Origin: an uncultured Dorea sp.
Lineage (GTDB): Bacteria > Bacillota > Clostridia > Lachnospirales > Lachnospiraceae
Direction: 5' to 3'
Assembly (NCBI GenBank): GCA_910580235.1
Contig: CAJTVU010000004.1
Span: forward strand, 124,001 to 188,000
Length of the DNA: 64,000 bases
The notes under the pieces were generated by a model. That model made no database searches. It had not been told where the DNA came from and was given only the letters and a program-made list of their open reading frames with translations. The translations under genes and the position numbers were made by a program. Shown one piece after another: positions 1-8,745 of the stretch. Positions within the stretch are counted from its first letter, which is position 1. Every line of letters begins with the position of its first letter.

Positions 1-85
1 ACCATCCCCGCTCGTCTCCAAATACTTCCGGCTCAATGATCTTCACTCCCTCTACCCCACATCCTGTTACTTTTATCTTCCCCAT
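1..85 (-). CDS. rfbC: dTDP-4-dehydrorhamnose 3,5-epimerase, N-terminal fragment (cut by window edge)
   Basis: Only the first 28 codons lie in the window; the gene runs off the left edge. The start ATG is at 85, preceded by a strong AGGAAAGG ribosome site. The translated stretch contains GVKIIEPEVFGDERGW, the usual opening of RfbC-type cupin epimerases, which convert dTDP-4-keto-6-deoxyglucose to the rhamnose precursor for surface polysaccharide. The call rests on this short but characteristic motif. It reads away from the downstream NhaC-type gene's terminator. Confidence 0.7.
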   Translation of the reverse strand, partial: MGKIKVTGCGVEGVKIIEPEVFGDERGW

Positions 86-102
86 GGCTTCTTTCCTTTC
101 CT

Positions 103-157
103 TACCCTCAGTGTACAAGTGAACACATGGCGTATGTCCTCTTGTACACTGAGGGTA
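103..157. repeat. Palindromic repeat, TACCCTCAGTGTACAAG family
   Basis: A 55 bp inverted repeat with 17 bp perfect arms: TACCCTCAGTGTACAAG at 103-119 and its reverse complement at 141-157. It lies between the rfbC start and the NhaC-type gene's terminator. Related copies are at 5948, 21923, 36389, 37056, 40287 and 60224. Confidence 0.8.
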
Positions 158-160
158 TGC

Positions 161-200
161 AAAAATGTGAGAACTGCACTTTATATGTACAGCTCTCACA
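161..200 (-). terminator. Intrinsic terminator of the NhaC-family transporter gene
   Basis: On the minus strand, downstream of the stop codon at 238, TGTGAGA pairs with TCTCACA around a mostly complementary inner stem, and TTTTT follows. This is a standard rho-independent terminator. Confidence 0.75.
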
Positions 201-237
201 TTAATATGCAAAGCCTTCTTTAAAGCTTCCTCTTACA

Positions 238-1851
238 TTATTTTTTATCTGTCATGCTCCTTATTACGAACAGCGTCCCCACCATCAGTACAATGCCGAT
301 CGGAAGGCAGATGACCGGGTTCTGGATAAACCCTGCGATGGCGTAAGTCACAAAAGATACGGCCGCCACTGTGACCGCATACGGCAACTGCGTCGTCACA
401 TGGTTTACATGATTGCACTGGGCGCCTGCCGACGCCATGATCGTTGTATCAGAGATTGGCGAGCAGTGATCCCCGCATACGGCTCCTGCCATACATGCCG
501 AGATGGACATGATCATCATATTCTCATTGGTCCCTGCGAATACGGCGACAACGATCGGGATCAGTATTCCGAAAGTCCCCCAGGAAGTCCCTGTCGCAAA
601 TGCAAGGAAGCATCCTACAAGGAAGATGATCGCTGGGAGAAGGTTCACAAGCCCTCTGGCCGCTCCGTCCATGACTCCCGCCACATACTCCGCCGCCCCA
701 AGGCTGTCTGTCATAGCCTTCAAAGTCCATGCGAAGGTGAGGATCAAGATCGCAGGTACCATGGCCTTGAACCCTTCCGGGACACAGGACATAGACTCTC
801 CGAACTTCAGGCTCTTTCTTATTGCATAAAATGCGATCGTGATAATCAGCGCAAAGAAACTGCCAAGCATCAGGCCTACAGACGCGTCGCTTCCAGAGAA
901 CGCCTCAACGAATCCTGCTCCTCCAAAAAAGCCTCCTGTGTAGATCATACCGATCACACACGCCACAATCAGCACCGCGATAGGGAAGATCAAGTCGATG
1001 ACTCCGCCTTTTTCATTTACTTCTTCTGAGCCTGCATTGGCATAAGGCCTGTCCGGGGTCGTGTACAGATCCCCTTTCACCGCATTGTCTTCGTGAAGCT
1101 TCATAGGGCCGTAATTCATGTTCAGCGCCACGATCGTCACCATCATGACAATTGTAAGCAGCGCATAATAATTATACGGGATCGCACGTATAAAGATGGA
1201 GAAGCCGTCCTCGCCCTCTACGAATCCCGTAACTGCCGCCGCCCATGAGGAGATCGGCGCGATGATGCACACCGGCGCCGCCGTCGCGTCGATTAAGTAA
1301 GACAGCTTCGCACGGGACACATTATGCTTGTCCGTCACCGGGCGCATTACGCTTCCTACTGTCAGGCAGTTAAAATAGTCGTCAATAAAGATCAGAACGC
1401 CGAGCAGTATCGTAGCAAGCTGCGCTCCTACGCGGCTCTTAATGTGCGTGCTCGCCCAACGCCCGAACGCGGCGCTTCCTCCTGCTTTATTCATCATGCT
1501 TACCATAATGCCAAGCACCACGAGGAATACTAAAATACCTACATTGTAGCTGTCAGACAGCACTCCGACGATCCCATCCTGGAATACATGAGTAACTGTA
1601 CGCTCAAACTGGAATCCCGAGTAGAAGATCCCCCCGATCAGGATCCCTACGAACAGCGAGCTGTACACTTCTTTTGTAATCAGTGCAAGGCCGATGGCAA
1701 CGATCGGCGGGATCAGCGCCCAGAATGTCCCGTACATGGACGGTACATACTCTGCCGCTTCCTCTGCCGCGAACGCGGTCATAGAGCTGCACGCAAGCAT
1801 AAGCAGAAATACAAGCGTGCCCCAACATGCTTTCCTTTTCCCTCTCATCAT
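238..1851 (-). CDS. NhaC-family sodium-coupled antiporter/transporter, probable lysine transporter (LysW-like)
   Basis: 537 aa polytopic membrane protein. The N-terminus is signal-like (hydrophobic run ending near AFAAE), followed by about a dozen hydrophobic segments. The central FIDDYFNCLTVGSVMRP and late GTSWGTFGILIPIV stretches match NhaC-type Na+/H+ antiporters. AGAGGA lies 8 nt before the ATG at 1851. Upstream are a lysine riboswitch and a conditional terminator. Riboswitch-controlled NhaC-like proteins have been proposed as lysine transporters (LysW), so lysine import is the favoured role over simple Na+/H+ exchange. The family call is from sequence; the substrate is inferred from the riboswitch. 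Confidence 0.85.
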   Translation of the reverse strand: MMRGKRKACWGTLVFLLMLACSSMTAFAAEEAAEYVPSMYGTFWALIPPIVAIGLALITKEVYSSLFVGILIGGIFYSGFQFERTVTHVFQDGIVGVLSDSYNVGILVFLVVLGIMVSMMNKAGGSAAFGRWASTHIKSRVGAQLATILLGVLIFIDDYFNCLTVGSVMRPVTDKHNVSRAKLSYLIDATAAPVCIIAPISSWAAAVTGFVEGEDGFSIFIRAIPYNYYALLTIVMMVTIVALNMNYGPMKLHEDNAVKGDLYTTPDRPYANAGSEEVNEKGGVIDLIFPIAVLIVACVIGMIYTGGFFGGAGFVEAFSGSDASVGLMLGSFFALIITIAFYAIRKSLKFGESMSCVPEGFKAMVPAILILTFAWTLKAMTDSLGAAEYVAGVMDGAARGLVNLLPAIIFLVGCFLAFATGTSWGTFGILIPIVVAVFAGTNENMMIMSISACMAGAVCGDHCSPISDTTIMASAGAQCNHVNHVTTQLPYAVTVAAVSFVTYAIAGFIQNPVICLPIGIVLMVGTLFVIRSMTDKK

Positions 1852-1935
1852 CTCAAATGTCCTCTCTTTCTCTTCTGCGTGTTAAAAACTGGTTCCCCAT
1901 GAACAAAGAGAAATTGTTCTGCATTCCTTATATGA

Positions 1936-1979
1936 CAAAAACGCCATGGAAACAGCACAGTCCGTCGCTTCGATGGCGT
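1936..1979 (-). terminator. Riboswitch expression-platform terminator
   Basis: On the minus strand ACGCCAT (1979-1973) pairs with ATGGCGT (1947-1941), with partial inner pairing, followed directly by a U-run (1941-1937). It sits between the lysine aptamer and the transporter start, as expected for lysine-dependent premature termination. Confidence 0.8.
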
Positions 1980-1989
1980 AATCTTCACA

Positions 1990-2151
1990 CTGATAGCGCT
2001 CCACTGCTGTGACAGTACGGGGCATCTTATGCCCTCGTCCCAGAAGACGGACTTGGAATCATCCGGCCTCTTCGGCAGATTCCCCTTTCTCCCCGGACAG
2101 TCTTCCAAACTATCGCCCAAAGGTTACTGATGAAACCCGCGCCTCTATCAA
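1990..2151 (-). promoter_or_regulatory. Lysine riboswitch (L box) aptamer
   Basis: The minus strand shows the conserved L-box blocks in order: GATAGAGGCGCG, CAGTAACC, GGAGAAAGGGG, TGCCGAAGAGGC, CTGGGACGAGGGC, ACTGTCAC and TGGAGCGCTATC. P1 forms between 2145-2150 and 1991-1996. The aptamer is followed by an intrinsic terminator and then the NhaC-family gene. The block order and spacing are diagnostic. High lysine is expected to switch transcription off. Confidence 0.93.
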
Positions 2152-2174
2152 ATCTCATTATTCATATAGTAATA

Positions 2175-2203
2175 TATTTAACATCTTTTTGTCATATTGT
2201 CAA
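2175..2203 (-). promoter_or_regulatory. Sigma-A promoter of the lysine riboswitch transcript
   Basis: Minus strand TTGACA (2203-2198), exactly 17 bp spacer, TAAATA (2180-2175), ending about 24 nt before the aptamer's P1 helix. Confidence 0.65.
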
Positions 2204-2243
2204 CTAGGGACAGAGGATTTCGCAAAAAGGGACACCCTCTTTT

Positions 2244-2290
2244 AAAGAAGGGGACGTACGCTTTCGCAAAAAGCGTACGTCCCCTTCTTT
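2244..2290 (-). terminator. Perfect 21 bp hairpin downstream of nifJ
   Basis: Arms 2244-2264 and 2270-2290 are perfectly complementary around a CGCAA loop, 11 bp beyond the nifJ stop codon. The tail on the minus strand is only moderately T-rich, so it may be a terminator or a 3'-protecting repeat. A degenerate relative sharing TTTCGCAAAAAG lies alongside at 2208-2240. Confidence 0.65.
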
Positions 2291-2301
2291 AATTATAATT
2301 C

Positions 2302-5300
2302 TTAGTCCTCTCCGTAAAGAGTAACAAGTTTTTTAAGATAAGCGTATCTCTCCATTGCTTCTGCCTCATTCTTAGCGAAGAGCTTCTCAGCTTTCTCTGG
2401 ATTTGCTCTCTTAAGCGCGCTGTAGCGGACCTCACCGTCAAGGAACGCCTGGTAATCGCCGGTCGGCTCCTTGCTGTCAAGCGTGAACTTCGCGCCCTCT
2501 GCCGCCGGGTTGAAGCGGAAGTTGTTCCAATATCCGCACTCTACCGCCAGCTTCTCTTCTTCCTGAACCTTCGTCATACTCTTCTTAATACCATGGTTGA
2601 TACATGGAGCATAAGCGATGATGATAGATGGCCCCGGATAAGCCTCTGCCTCTGCGATCGCCTTTACAGTCTGGTTGAAGTCTGCGCCCATAGCGATCTG
2701 CGCCACATATACATAGCCATAGCTCATCGCGATCCCGGCAAGATCTTTCTTCTTCGTCTCTTTCCCGCCTGCCGCGAACTGTGCCGTAGCGCCTGTCTTC
2801 GTAGCCTTGGAGGACTGTCCGCCTGTGTTGGAGTACACTTCTGTGTCAAATACCATAATATTGATATCCTCGCCGCTTGCAAGCACATGGTCAACGCCGC
2901 CGAACCCGATATCGTAAGCCCATCCGTCGCCGCCGAAGATCCACTGGGATTTCTTTGCAAGGAAGTCTTTATTCTTAACGATCTCTTTACACGTATCGCA
3001 ATCGCAGCCCTCTAACGCCGCTACCAGCTTATCTGTAGCGTCCCCGTTTGATGCGCCGCAGTCAAATGTGTCAAGGTACTCTTGGCACGCTGCCTTTACT
3101 TCTGCGGAAGCTGCGTCAGCTGCCGCAACAGACTCCACATTCTCTTTCAGCCTCTTGCGGATCGCCTTCTGCGCGAGGAGCATACCGTAACCGAACTCTG
3201 CATTGTCTTCAAACAGAGAGTTCGACCATGCCGGTCCCTGTCCCTTATCGTTCACCGTGTACGGTGTGGAAGGCGAAGAGTTGCCCCAGATAGAAGAACA
3301 TCCTGTCGCGTTGGCAATGTACATCCTGTCTCCGAACAGCTGCGTAATAAGCTTTGCATAAGGCGTCTCGCCACAGCCCGCACATGCGCCTGAGAACTCA
3401 AGGAGCGGCTGTTTGAACTGGCTTCCCTTCACTGTCTCCGGTTTGAACTTAGCCACGACTTCCGGCTTCACTTCGATCGTCCTTCCGAAATCGAACTTCT
3501 CCTGGGAAACATCTATATTCGCCTCAAGGTTCTGCAGTACGAGAGCCTTCTCGCCCTTCTTGCCCGGACATACATCCGTACAGGAGCCGCATCCTGTACA
3601 ATCATAAGCAGATACTGTGATCGTGAACTTCATGCCTGGCACGCCGATCATATCGATCGCCTTCGTCCCTTCCGGAGCCTTAGCGAGCTCGTCCTCTGTG
3701 AGCGCTACCGGACGGACAACTGCGTGCGGGCATACATATGCACAACGGTTACACTGGATACAGTTCTCCTCGATCCATACAGGGATATCTACCGCAATGC
3801 CGCGCTTCTCATATGCTGAGGAGCCGGACGGAGTGGATCCGTCTGCGTAATCGCTGAACGCAGATACCGGGAGGGAATCCCCTTCCTGTGCGTTTACTTT
3901 TGCCTGGATATTCTTAACGAAATCTACAACGTCTTTTCTTCCGCCTTTTACTTCCGGTGTAAATAAGCCTTCGTCCTCGCAGGATTTCCAGGAATCCGGA
4001 ATAGCTACTTCATGCACCTGTTTCGCGCCGGCGTCGATGGCGTCGTAGTTCATCTGTACGATCTTATCGCCCTTTCTTTCGTAGGTAGCCTTCGCCGCCT
4101 TCTTCATAAGATCAATAGCCTCTTCCTCAGGAATGATGGAAGCCAGCTTGAAGAATGCAGACTGAAGGATCGTGTTGATACGGCGGCCGCCAAGGCCGAC
4201 TTCTTTACCGATCTTGATACCGTCAATTGTATAGAATTTAATATTGTGGTTTGCGATGAACGCTTTCACCTGTCCTGGCAGATGCTTCTCAAGGCCTTCC
4301 ATATCCCATGGGCAGTTCAGAAGGAACGTACCGCCGTCGACAAGCTCCTGTACCATATTATATTTATTTATATAAGAAGGATTGTGGCAAGCTACAAAGT
4401 TGGCATGGCGGATCAGGTAAGTAGACTTGATCGGCTTCTTGCCAAAACGCAGGTGGGACATTGTAACGCCGCCGGATTTCTTGGAATCATAGTCAAAGTA
4501 AGCCTGTGCGTACATATCTGTGTGGTCGCCGATGATCTTAATGGAGTTCTTGTTCGCTCCTACCGTACCGTCTGCTCCAAGCCCCCAGAACTTACAGTTG
4601 ATCGTCCCTTCCGGAGTCGTAGAGATGGCTTCTCCTTCGTCAAGGGAGAGATGTGTCACGTCGTCCACGATACCGATCGTAAATCTCGCTCTGTCCGTAT
4701 TGTTAAATACTGCAACGATCTGCGCCGGAGTCGTGTCTTTGGAGCCTAAGCCGTAGCGTCCGCTGAGGATCGGGACTGCATCGAACTTCGTGCCTTTCAG
4801 CGCGGATACAACGTCGAGGAATAATGGCTCGCCCTGCGCTCCCGGCTCTTTCGTCCTGTCAAGAACGTTAATCGTCTTAACCGTGTCCGGAATCGCATCG
4901 ATAAATGCCTTTGCGCTGAACGGTCTGTACAGGCGTACTTTCACAACGCCCACTTTCTCGCCTGCCGCCATCAGGTGGTCGATCGTCTCCTCGATCGTGT
5001 CGCACACAGAGCCCATCGCGATGATGACTTTCTCTGCGTCCGGCGCTCCATAGTAGTTGAACAGCTTATAATCCGTTCCGATCTTCGCATTCACCTTGTC
5101 CATATATTCCTGAACGATCGCAGGCATAGCGTCGTAGAACGGGTTACATGCCTCTCTCGCCTGGAAGAAGACGTCCGGATTCTGAGCAGATCCTCTCTGG
5201 CAAGGGTGGTTCGGATTCAGCGCATGGTTCCTGAACTCATCAATGGCGTCCATATCTACCAGCTCTTTCAGATCCTCGTAATCCCATGCCTCGATCTTCT

Positions 5301-5841
5301 GGATCTCGTGAGATGTGCGGAACCCGTCAAAGAAATTGATGAACGGCAGCTTGCCCTTAAGCGCTGCACAGTGAGCGACCGGCGTCAGATCCATAACTTC
5401 CTGGACGCTGGACTCGCAGAGCATTGCAGCTCCCGTCTGACGGCATGCATAAACGTCAGAATGATCTCCGAAAATGGAGAGCGCATGGCTTGCGATCGCG
5501 CGCGCAGATACGTTGAATACGCCCGGAAGCTGTTCTCCGGCCACTTTATAAATGTTAGGGATCATAAGCAGCAATCCCTGAGATGCCGTAAATGTCGTCG
5601 TAAGCGCTCCTGCTGCAAGAGAGCCGTGCACTGCTCCTGCCGCGCCCGCCTCTGACTGCATCTCCGTTACCTGGACAGTCTGTCCAAAGATGTTCTTTCT
5701 GCCCTCTGTAGCCCACTCATCTACGTGCTCCGGCATAACAGATGACGGCGTGATCGGGTAAATGGCCGCAACTTCGGTATACGCATATGACGCATGAGCT
5801 GCCGCCTGATTACCATCCATGGTCTTCATTTTTCTTGCCAT
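2302..5841 (-). CDS. nifJ: Pyruvate:ferredoxin (flavodoxin) oxidoreductase
   Basis: 1179 aa, the full length of the single-chain homodimeric enzyme that oxidises pyruvate to acetyl-CoA and CO2 with reduction of ferredoxin, the central step of clostridial fermentation. The N-terminal third carries the pyrimidine-binding domain (YPITPSSVMPEHVDEW). The middle has two ferredoxin-type 4Fe-4S motifs (CIQCNRCAYVCPH and CTGCGSCTDVCPG). The C-terminal part has CAGCGETPYAKL for the proximal cluster and a GDGWAYDIG...SNTGGQ TPP/Mg site. Start fixed by AAGGAGGAACAAC before the ATG. Monocistronic: own promoter at 5997-6025 and hairpin at 2244-2290. Confidence 0.97.
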   Translation of the reverse strand: MARKMKTMDGNQAAAHASYAYTEVAAIYPITPSSVMPEHVDEWATEGRKNIFGQTVQVTEMQSEAGAAGAVHGSLAAGALTTTFTASQGLLLMIPNIYKVAGEQLPGVFNVSARAIASHALSIFGDHSDVYACRQTGAAMLCESSVQEVMDLTPVAHCAALKGKLPFINFFDGFRTSHEIQKIEAWDYEDLKELVDMDAIDEFRNHALNPNHPCQRGSAQNPDVFFQAREACNPFYDAMPAIVQEYMDKVNAKIGTDYKLFNYYGAPDAEKVIIAMGSVCDTIEETIDHLMAAGEKVGVVKVRLYRPFSAKAFIDAIPDTVKTINVLDRTKEPGAQGEPLFLDVVSALKGTKFDAVPILSGRYGLGSKDTTPAQIVAVFNNTDRARFTIGIVDDVTHLSLDEGEAISTTPEGTINCKFWGLGADGTVGANKNSIKIIGDHTDMYAQAYFDYDSKKSGGVTMSHLRFGKKPIKSTYLIRHANFVACHNPSYINKYNMVQELVDGGTFLLNCPWDMEGLEKHLPGQVKAFIANHNIKFYTIDGIKIGKEVGLGGRRINTILQSAFFKLASIIPEEEAIDLMKKAAKATYERKGDKIVQMNYDAIDAGAKQVHEVAIPDSWKSCEDEGLFTPEVKGGRKDVVDFVKNIQAKVNAQEGDSLPVSAFSDYADGSTPSGSSAYEKRGIAVDIPVWIEENCIQCNRCAYVCPHAVVRPVALTEDELAKAPEGTKAIDMIGVPGMKFTITVSAYDCTGCGSCTDVCPGKKGEKALVLQNLEANIDVSQEKFDFGRTIEVKPEVVAKFKPETVKGSQFKQPLLEFSGACAGCGETPYAKLITQLFGDRMYIANATGCSSIWGNSSPSTPYTVNDKGQGPAWSNSLFEDNAEFGYGMLLAQKAIRKRLKENVESVAAADAASAEVKAACQEYLDTFDCGASNGDATDKLVAALEGCDCDTCKEIVKNKDFLAKKSQWIFGGDGWAYDIGFGGVDHVLASGEDINIMVFDTEVYSNTGGQSSKATKTGATAQFAAGGKETKKKDLAGIAMSYGYVYVAQIAMGADFNQTVKAIAEAEAYPGPSIIIAYAPCINHGIKKSMTKVQEEEKLAVECGYWNNFRFNPAAEGAKFTLDSKEPTGDYQAFLDGEVRYSALKRANPEKAEKLFAKNEAEAMERYAYLKKLVTLYGED

Positions 5842-5875
5842 TTTTGTTGTTCCTCCTTAAAAAATGATACATTTT

Positions 5876-5915
5876 TCTATACCTTATCGGACGAAGTCCG
5901 CTCGCCTCCTTTGGA
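5876..5915 (+). repeat. Double-hairpin repeat, copy 1 (nifJ leader)
   Basis: TATACCTTATCGGACGAAG followed by a GCCTCC/GGAGGC hairpin. The motif contains a small CGGAC-GAA-GTCCG hairpin. Similar copies: 8745-8790 (same orientation) and 40424-40454 (reversed). It lies inside the 5' leader of nifJ. Confidence 0.6.
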
Positions 5916-5947
5916 GGCATATATTGCGGGATGCCCGGATGGGTATA

Positions 5948-5977
5948 TCCTCAGTGTAAAAAAGGGCACACTGAGGA
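5948..5977. repeat. Palindromic repeat, CCTCAGTGT family (nifJ leader)
   Basis: TCCTCAGTGT (5948-5957) and its perfect reverse complement (5968-5977) around a 10 nt spacer; a variant of the palindrome at 103-157. It would form a hairpin in the nifJ 5' leader. Confidence 0.65.
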
Positions 5978-5996
5978 CAACTTGACGTATAAAATC

Positions 5997-6025
5997 ATTA
6001 TAGCCCGGAACCCTCTAAAAGTCTA
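5997..6025 (-). promoter_or_regulatory. nifJ: Probable nifJ promoter
   Basis: Minus strand TAGACT (6025-6020), 17 bp spacer, perfect TATAAT (6002-5997). This places the start of transcription about 150 nt before the nifJ ATG, so the leader contains both repeat-derived hairpins. Confidence 0.6.
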
Positions 6026-6048
6026 GTGATTCTTCCAGCTATTTTTGT

Positions 6049-6909
6049 TCATTTTCGCGTACAGGCGCGCTTCCTCCGCCACACGATCATCCCGACAGAC
6101 ACGATGGCCAATGTGCCGGCCAGCACCTGGGACACCGCAAGCTGCGTGCCCGGTATAAGAAGCTGGTCTGTGCGGAGCCCTTCGATCCAAAGCCTCCCCA
6201 GCCCATATCCCAGAAGGTAGAGGAGGAATACTTCTCCATCGAACCGCTTATGCCTGCGGTACAAAAGCAACAGGAGCAGCACTCCCGCGCACCACATCGA
6301 CTCGTACAGGAACGTAGGGTGTACCTGTATGAAAGATATATCGTCTATAACCTCCATATGCTCCCGCATAAGATCCGTAATGTCAGAGCTTCTCACTGCG
6401 CTCACAGGAAGCCGCATGGCGAAAAGGCTGTCGGTATATTCACCGAAAGCTTCACGGTTGAAGAAATTCCCCCAGCGCCCGATCGCCTGTCCCGCCACAA
6501 GCCCTAATCCCGCTGTGTCAAAGATGAGAGCGGCAGACATCTTCTTTATCCTTGCATATGCAAATGTCGTGACGATCGCCGCTATGACCCCGCCGTAGAT
6601 GGCGAGCCCTCCCTGCCTGAGATTGAGGATGCTCAACAAGTCTTCTTTATACATATCCCACGAAAACACAACATAATAGATCCTGGCCCCTATTATAGAA
6701 AATATGACCGCATAGATGGCAAAGTCAAAATATCCCTCCGGATCCTGCCCCGTCCTTTTCGCCTCTGCCGCCGCTATAAATATCCCGGTTAAGATCCCAA
6801 TACCGATAATGATCCCATAGAAAGCAATATCGAATCCAAATACAGTAATATGATCCCCCACAGAGGGCAATCGGATCCCAAGATTCGGAAATTCTATCAT
6901 CCTGTCCAT
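6049..6909 (-). CDS. lgt: Prolipoprotein diacylglyceryl transferase
   Basis: 286 aa integral membrane enzyme that transfers diacylglycerol from phosphatidylglycerol to the lipobox cysteine of prolipoproteins. The family signature GRWGNFFNREAFGEYTD is present near the middle, with the usual HPTFLYES motif and a C-terminal GLGRLWIEGLR segment; about seven hydrophobic helices. AGGAAGG lies 12 nt before the chosen ATG; an ATG three codons in (MIEFP) is an alternative. It is the last gene of the minus-strand run, 66 bp after ychF. Confidence 0.95.
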   Translation of the reverse strand: MDRMIEFPNLGIRLPSVGDHITVFGFDIAFYGIIIGIGILTGIFIAAAEAKRTGQDPEGYFDFAIYAVIFSIIGARIYYVVFSWDMYKEDLLSILNLRQGGLAIYGGVIAAIVTTFAYARIKKMSAALIFDTAGLGLVAGQAIGRWGNFFNREAFGEYTDSLFAMRLPVSAVRSSDITDLMREHMEVIDDISFIQVHPTFLYESMWCAGVLLLLLLYRRHKRFDGEVFLLYLLGYGLGRLWIEGLRTDQLLIPGTQLAVSQVLAGTLAIVSVGMIVWRRKRACTRK

Positions 6910-6975
6910 CTATTATCTACTTCCTTCCTGATTTTCATTCCTGCGATCTTCCCCCGACATGATACACAGACTGCA

Positions 6976-8076
6976 TTATACATTAAAACGGAACAGCATG
7001 ATATCTCCGTCTTTCACTACATACTCTTTCCCTTCCAGACGCACCAGCCCCTTCTCTTTCGCAGCGGCGTGGGTGCCGCAGGCGATCAGATCGTCATAAG
7101 AGACAACCTCTGCGCGGATAAAGCCCCTCTCAAAGTCCGTGTGGATCTTGCCCGCCGCCTGGGGCGCCTTCGTCCCTTCTGTAATCGTCCATGCCCTTAC
7201 TTCCGGCTCTCCCGCCGTCAGATAGCTGATCAGGCCAAGCAGCCGATAGCTGGCCTTAATCAGCTTTTCAAGCCCGGACTCTGCGATCCCCAGATCTTCC
7301 AGGAACATCTTTTTCTCATCGTCGTCAAGCTCCGCGATCTCCTGCTCAATCTGCGCGCACACGACGAACACTTCACTTCCTTCTTCCTTCGCGTACTGGC
7401 GCACCTTGCATACGCCCGCATTTCCCGCGCCGTCTTCCGCCAGATCGTCCTCCGCCACATTAGCGGCGTATATGACTGGCTTGCATGTCAGAAGATTGTA
7501 GCCTGCAAGCCACGCTTCCTCTTCTTCGTCCTCCGCCCCTGCGAAAGTCCTGGCCTGCTTCCCGTCTTCTAAATGCGCCTTGATCTTCTCCAGAAGGCCC
7601 AGCTCCTTTGCGGCAGCCTTATCATTTCTCGCAGTCTTGGCTGTCTTGGCGATCCTTCTCTCCAAAATCTCAAGGTCGGAGAAGATAAGCTCCAGATTGA
7701 TCGTCTCAATATCCCGGAGCGGATCGATATCCCCGTCTACATGGACGATATTGCTGTCTTCAAAACAGCGCACTACATGGACGACCGCGTCCACCTCGCG
7801 TATATTGGCAAGAAACTGGTTCCCGAGGCCCTCTCCTTTTGACGCCCCTTTCACAAGTCCTGCAATATCCACGAATTCAATGGCCGCGGGGATGATCTTC
7901 TTTGTCTTGTACATCTCTCCCAATACTGTAAGCCTCTCGTCCGGCACGGTCACAACGCCCACATTGGGGTCTATCGTGCAGAACGGATAGTTGGCCGATT
8001 CCGCCCCTGCCTTCGTAAGAGAGTTGAACAACGTGCTTTTGCCCACATTGGGCAGACCGACGATCCCTAGCTTCAT
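6976..8076 (-). CDS. ychF: Redox-regulated ATPase/GTPase YchF (OLA1 family)
   Basis: 366 aa, standard length. P-loop GLPNVGKSTLFN at the N-terminus, DIAGLVKGASKGEGLGN as the switch/G3 region, and a C-terminal TGS-like end (FERGFIRAEVVSYDDL, ending in MLFRFNV). YchF binds ATP in preference to GTP, associates with ribosomes and affects stress responses; its exact role is unsettled. It abuts thiN with no gap, so the two are cotranscribed. Confidence 0.95.
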   Translation of the reverse strand: MKLGIVGLPNVGKSTLFNSLTKAGAESANYPFCTIDPNVGVVTVPDERLTVLGEMYKTKKIIPAAIEFVDIAGLVKGASKGEGLGNQFLANIREVDAVVHVVRCFEDSNIVHVDGDIDPLRDIETINLELIFSDLEILERRIAKTAKTARNDKAAAKELGLLEKIKAHLEDGKQARTFAGAEDEEEEAWLAGYNLLTCKPVIYAANVAEDDLAEDGAGNAGVCKVRQYAKEEGSEVFVVCAQIEQEIAELDDDEKKMFLEDLGIAESGLEKLIKASYRLLGLISYLTAGEPEVRAWTITEGTKAPQAAGKIHTDFERGFIRAEVVSYDDLIACGTHAAAKEKGLVRLEGKEYVVKDGDIMLFRFNV

Positions 8077-8745
8077 TTATCTCTTCTCCTCCTTATCACG
8101 TGTCTCCATCAGTATCACGATCCCTGCCGGGAAGCTGATCACCGCCTCTTCCCCCTCGATCTGGTTGCTCACGCACAGGCTGTCGTAAGGCGACAGCACA
8201 TGGTCGCGGAGCGGATATCTCGCCCCCGTAATGTTAAACCTATAAATCTCTCCTCCAAGCGGGAATACGGAAAAATATTTTCCGAACGCGTCCTCTTTCC
8301 TGAGATGAGCTTCCCCTCCAAGCAGCCGGATCTGGTTCCTGGAATCCAGGATCCTGGCGTCTATGCCTGCGCGGAACGGGATGGCAAGAGTCTGTACGTT
8401 GGCCCACAGATGGTCGATCCGCCCTCCTGTAGCGCCAAGTATCAGCAGCTCCTGGCATCCCAGCGTGACTGCGAACCGCACGGCGATCTCCGTATCGGAC
8501 GCATCTTTCTCTGGGTTATACTGGCGGATCGGGACCGTTGTCTCATCCCTGTAATAGCAGGCCACCTCTTCTTTCACACTGTCAAAGTCCCCCACAATGT
8601 AGCTTGGCTGGATCTTATTGTCGTAAAGAAATTCCATCCCCCTGTCAACCGCGATAATACAGCTGGCATCTGATTCTTTCAGTACAGACAGCACAAATTC
8701 TCTTTCTAGCTCTCCTCCGCTTACGATCACAGTCCTCTTACTCAT
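8077..8745 (-). CDS. thiN: Thiamine diphosphokinase
   Basis: 222 aa. Begins MSKRTVIVSGGELE and contains CIIAVDRGMEFLYD, PSYIVGDFDS, KDASDTEIA and GATGGRIDHLWAN, the run of motifs of prokaryotic thiamine pyrophosphokinase, which makes thiamine diphosphate from thiamine and ATP. The product is the cofactor used by nifJ and other enzymes. The start overlaps the rpe stop (ATGA), so translation is probably coupled. The rsgA-rpe-thiN order is conserved in clostridia. Confidence 0.93.
   Translation of the reverse strand: MSKRTVIVSGGELEREFVLSVLKESDASCIIAVDRGMEFLYDNKIQPSYIVGDFDSVKEEVACYYRDETTVPIRQYNPEKDASDTEIAVRFAVTLGCQELLILGATGGRIDHLWANVQTLAIPFRAGIDARILDSRNQIRLLGGEAHLRKEDAFGKYFSVFPLGGEIYRFNITGARYPLRDHVLSPYDSLCVSNQIEGEEAVISFPAGIVILMETRDKEEKR

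Noticed and set aside
2208..2290. CRISPR-like repeat next to nifJ
   Set aside because: Only two related units with no spacers of regular length; they are hairpins, not a CRISPR array.
4012..4749. Long plus-strand open frame antisense to nifJ (245 codons)
   Set aside because: A by-product of codon bias in nifJ; no ribosome site, and the product looks like no protein family.
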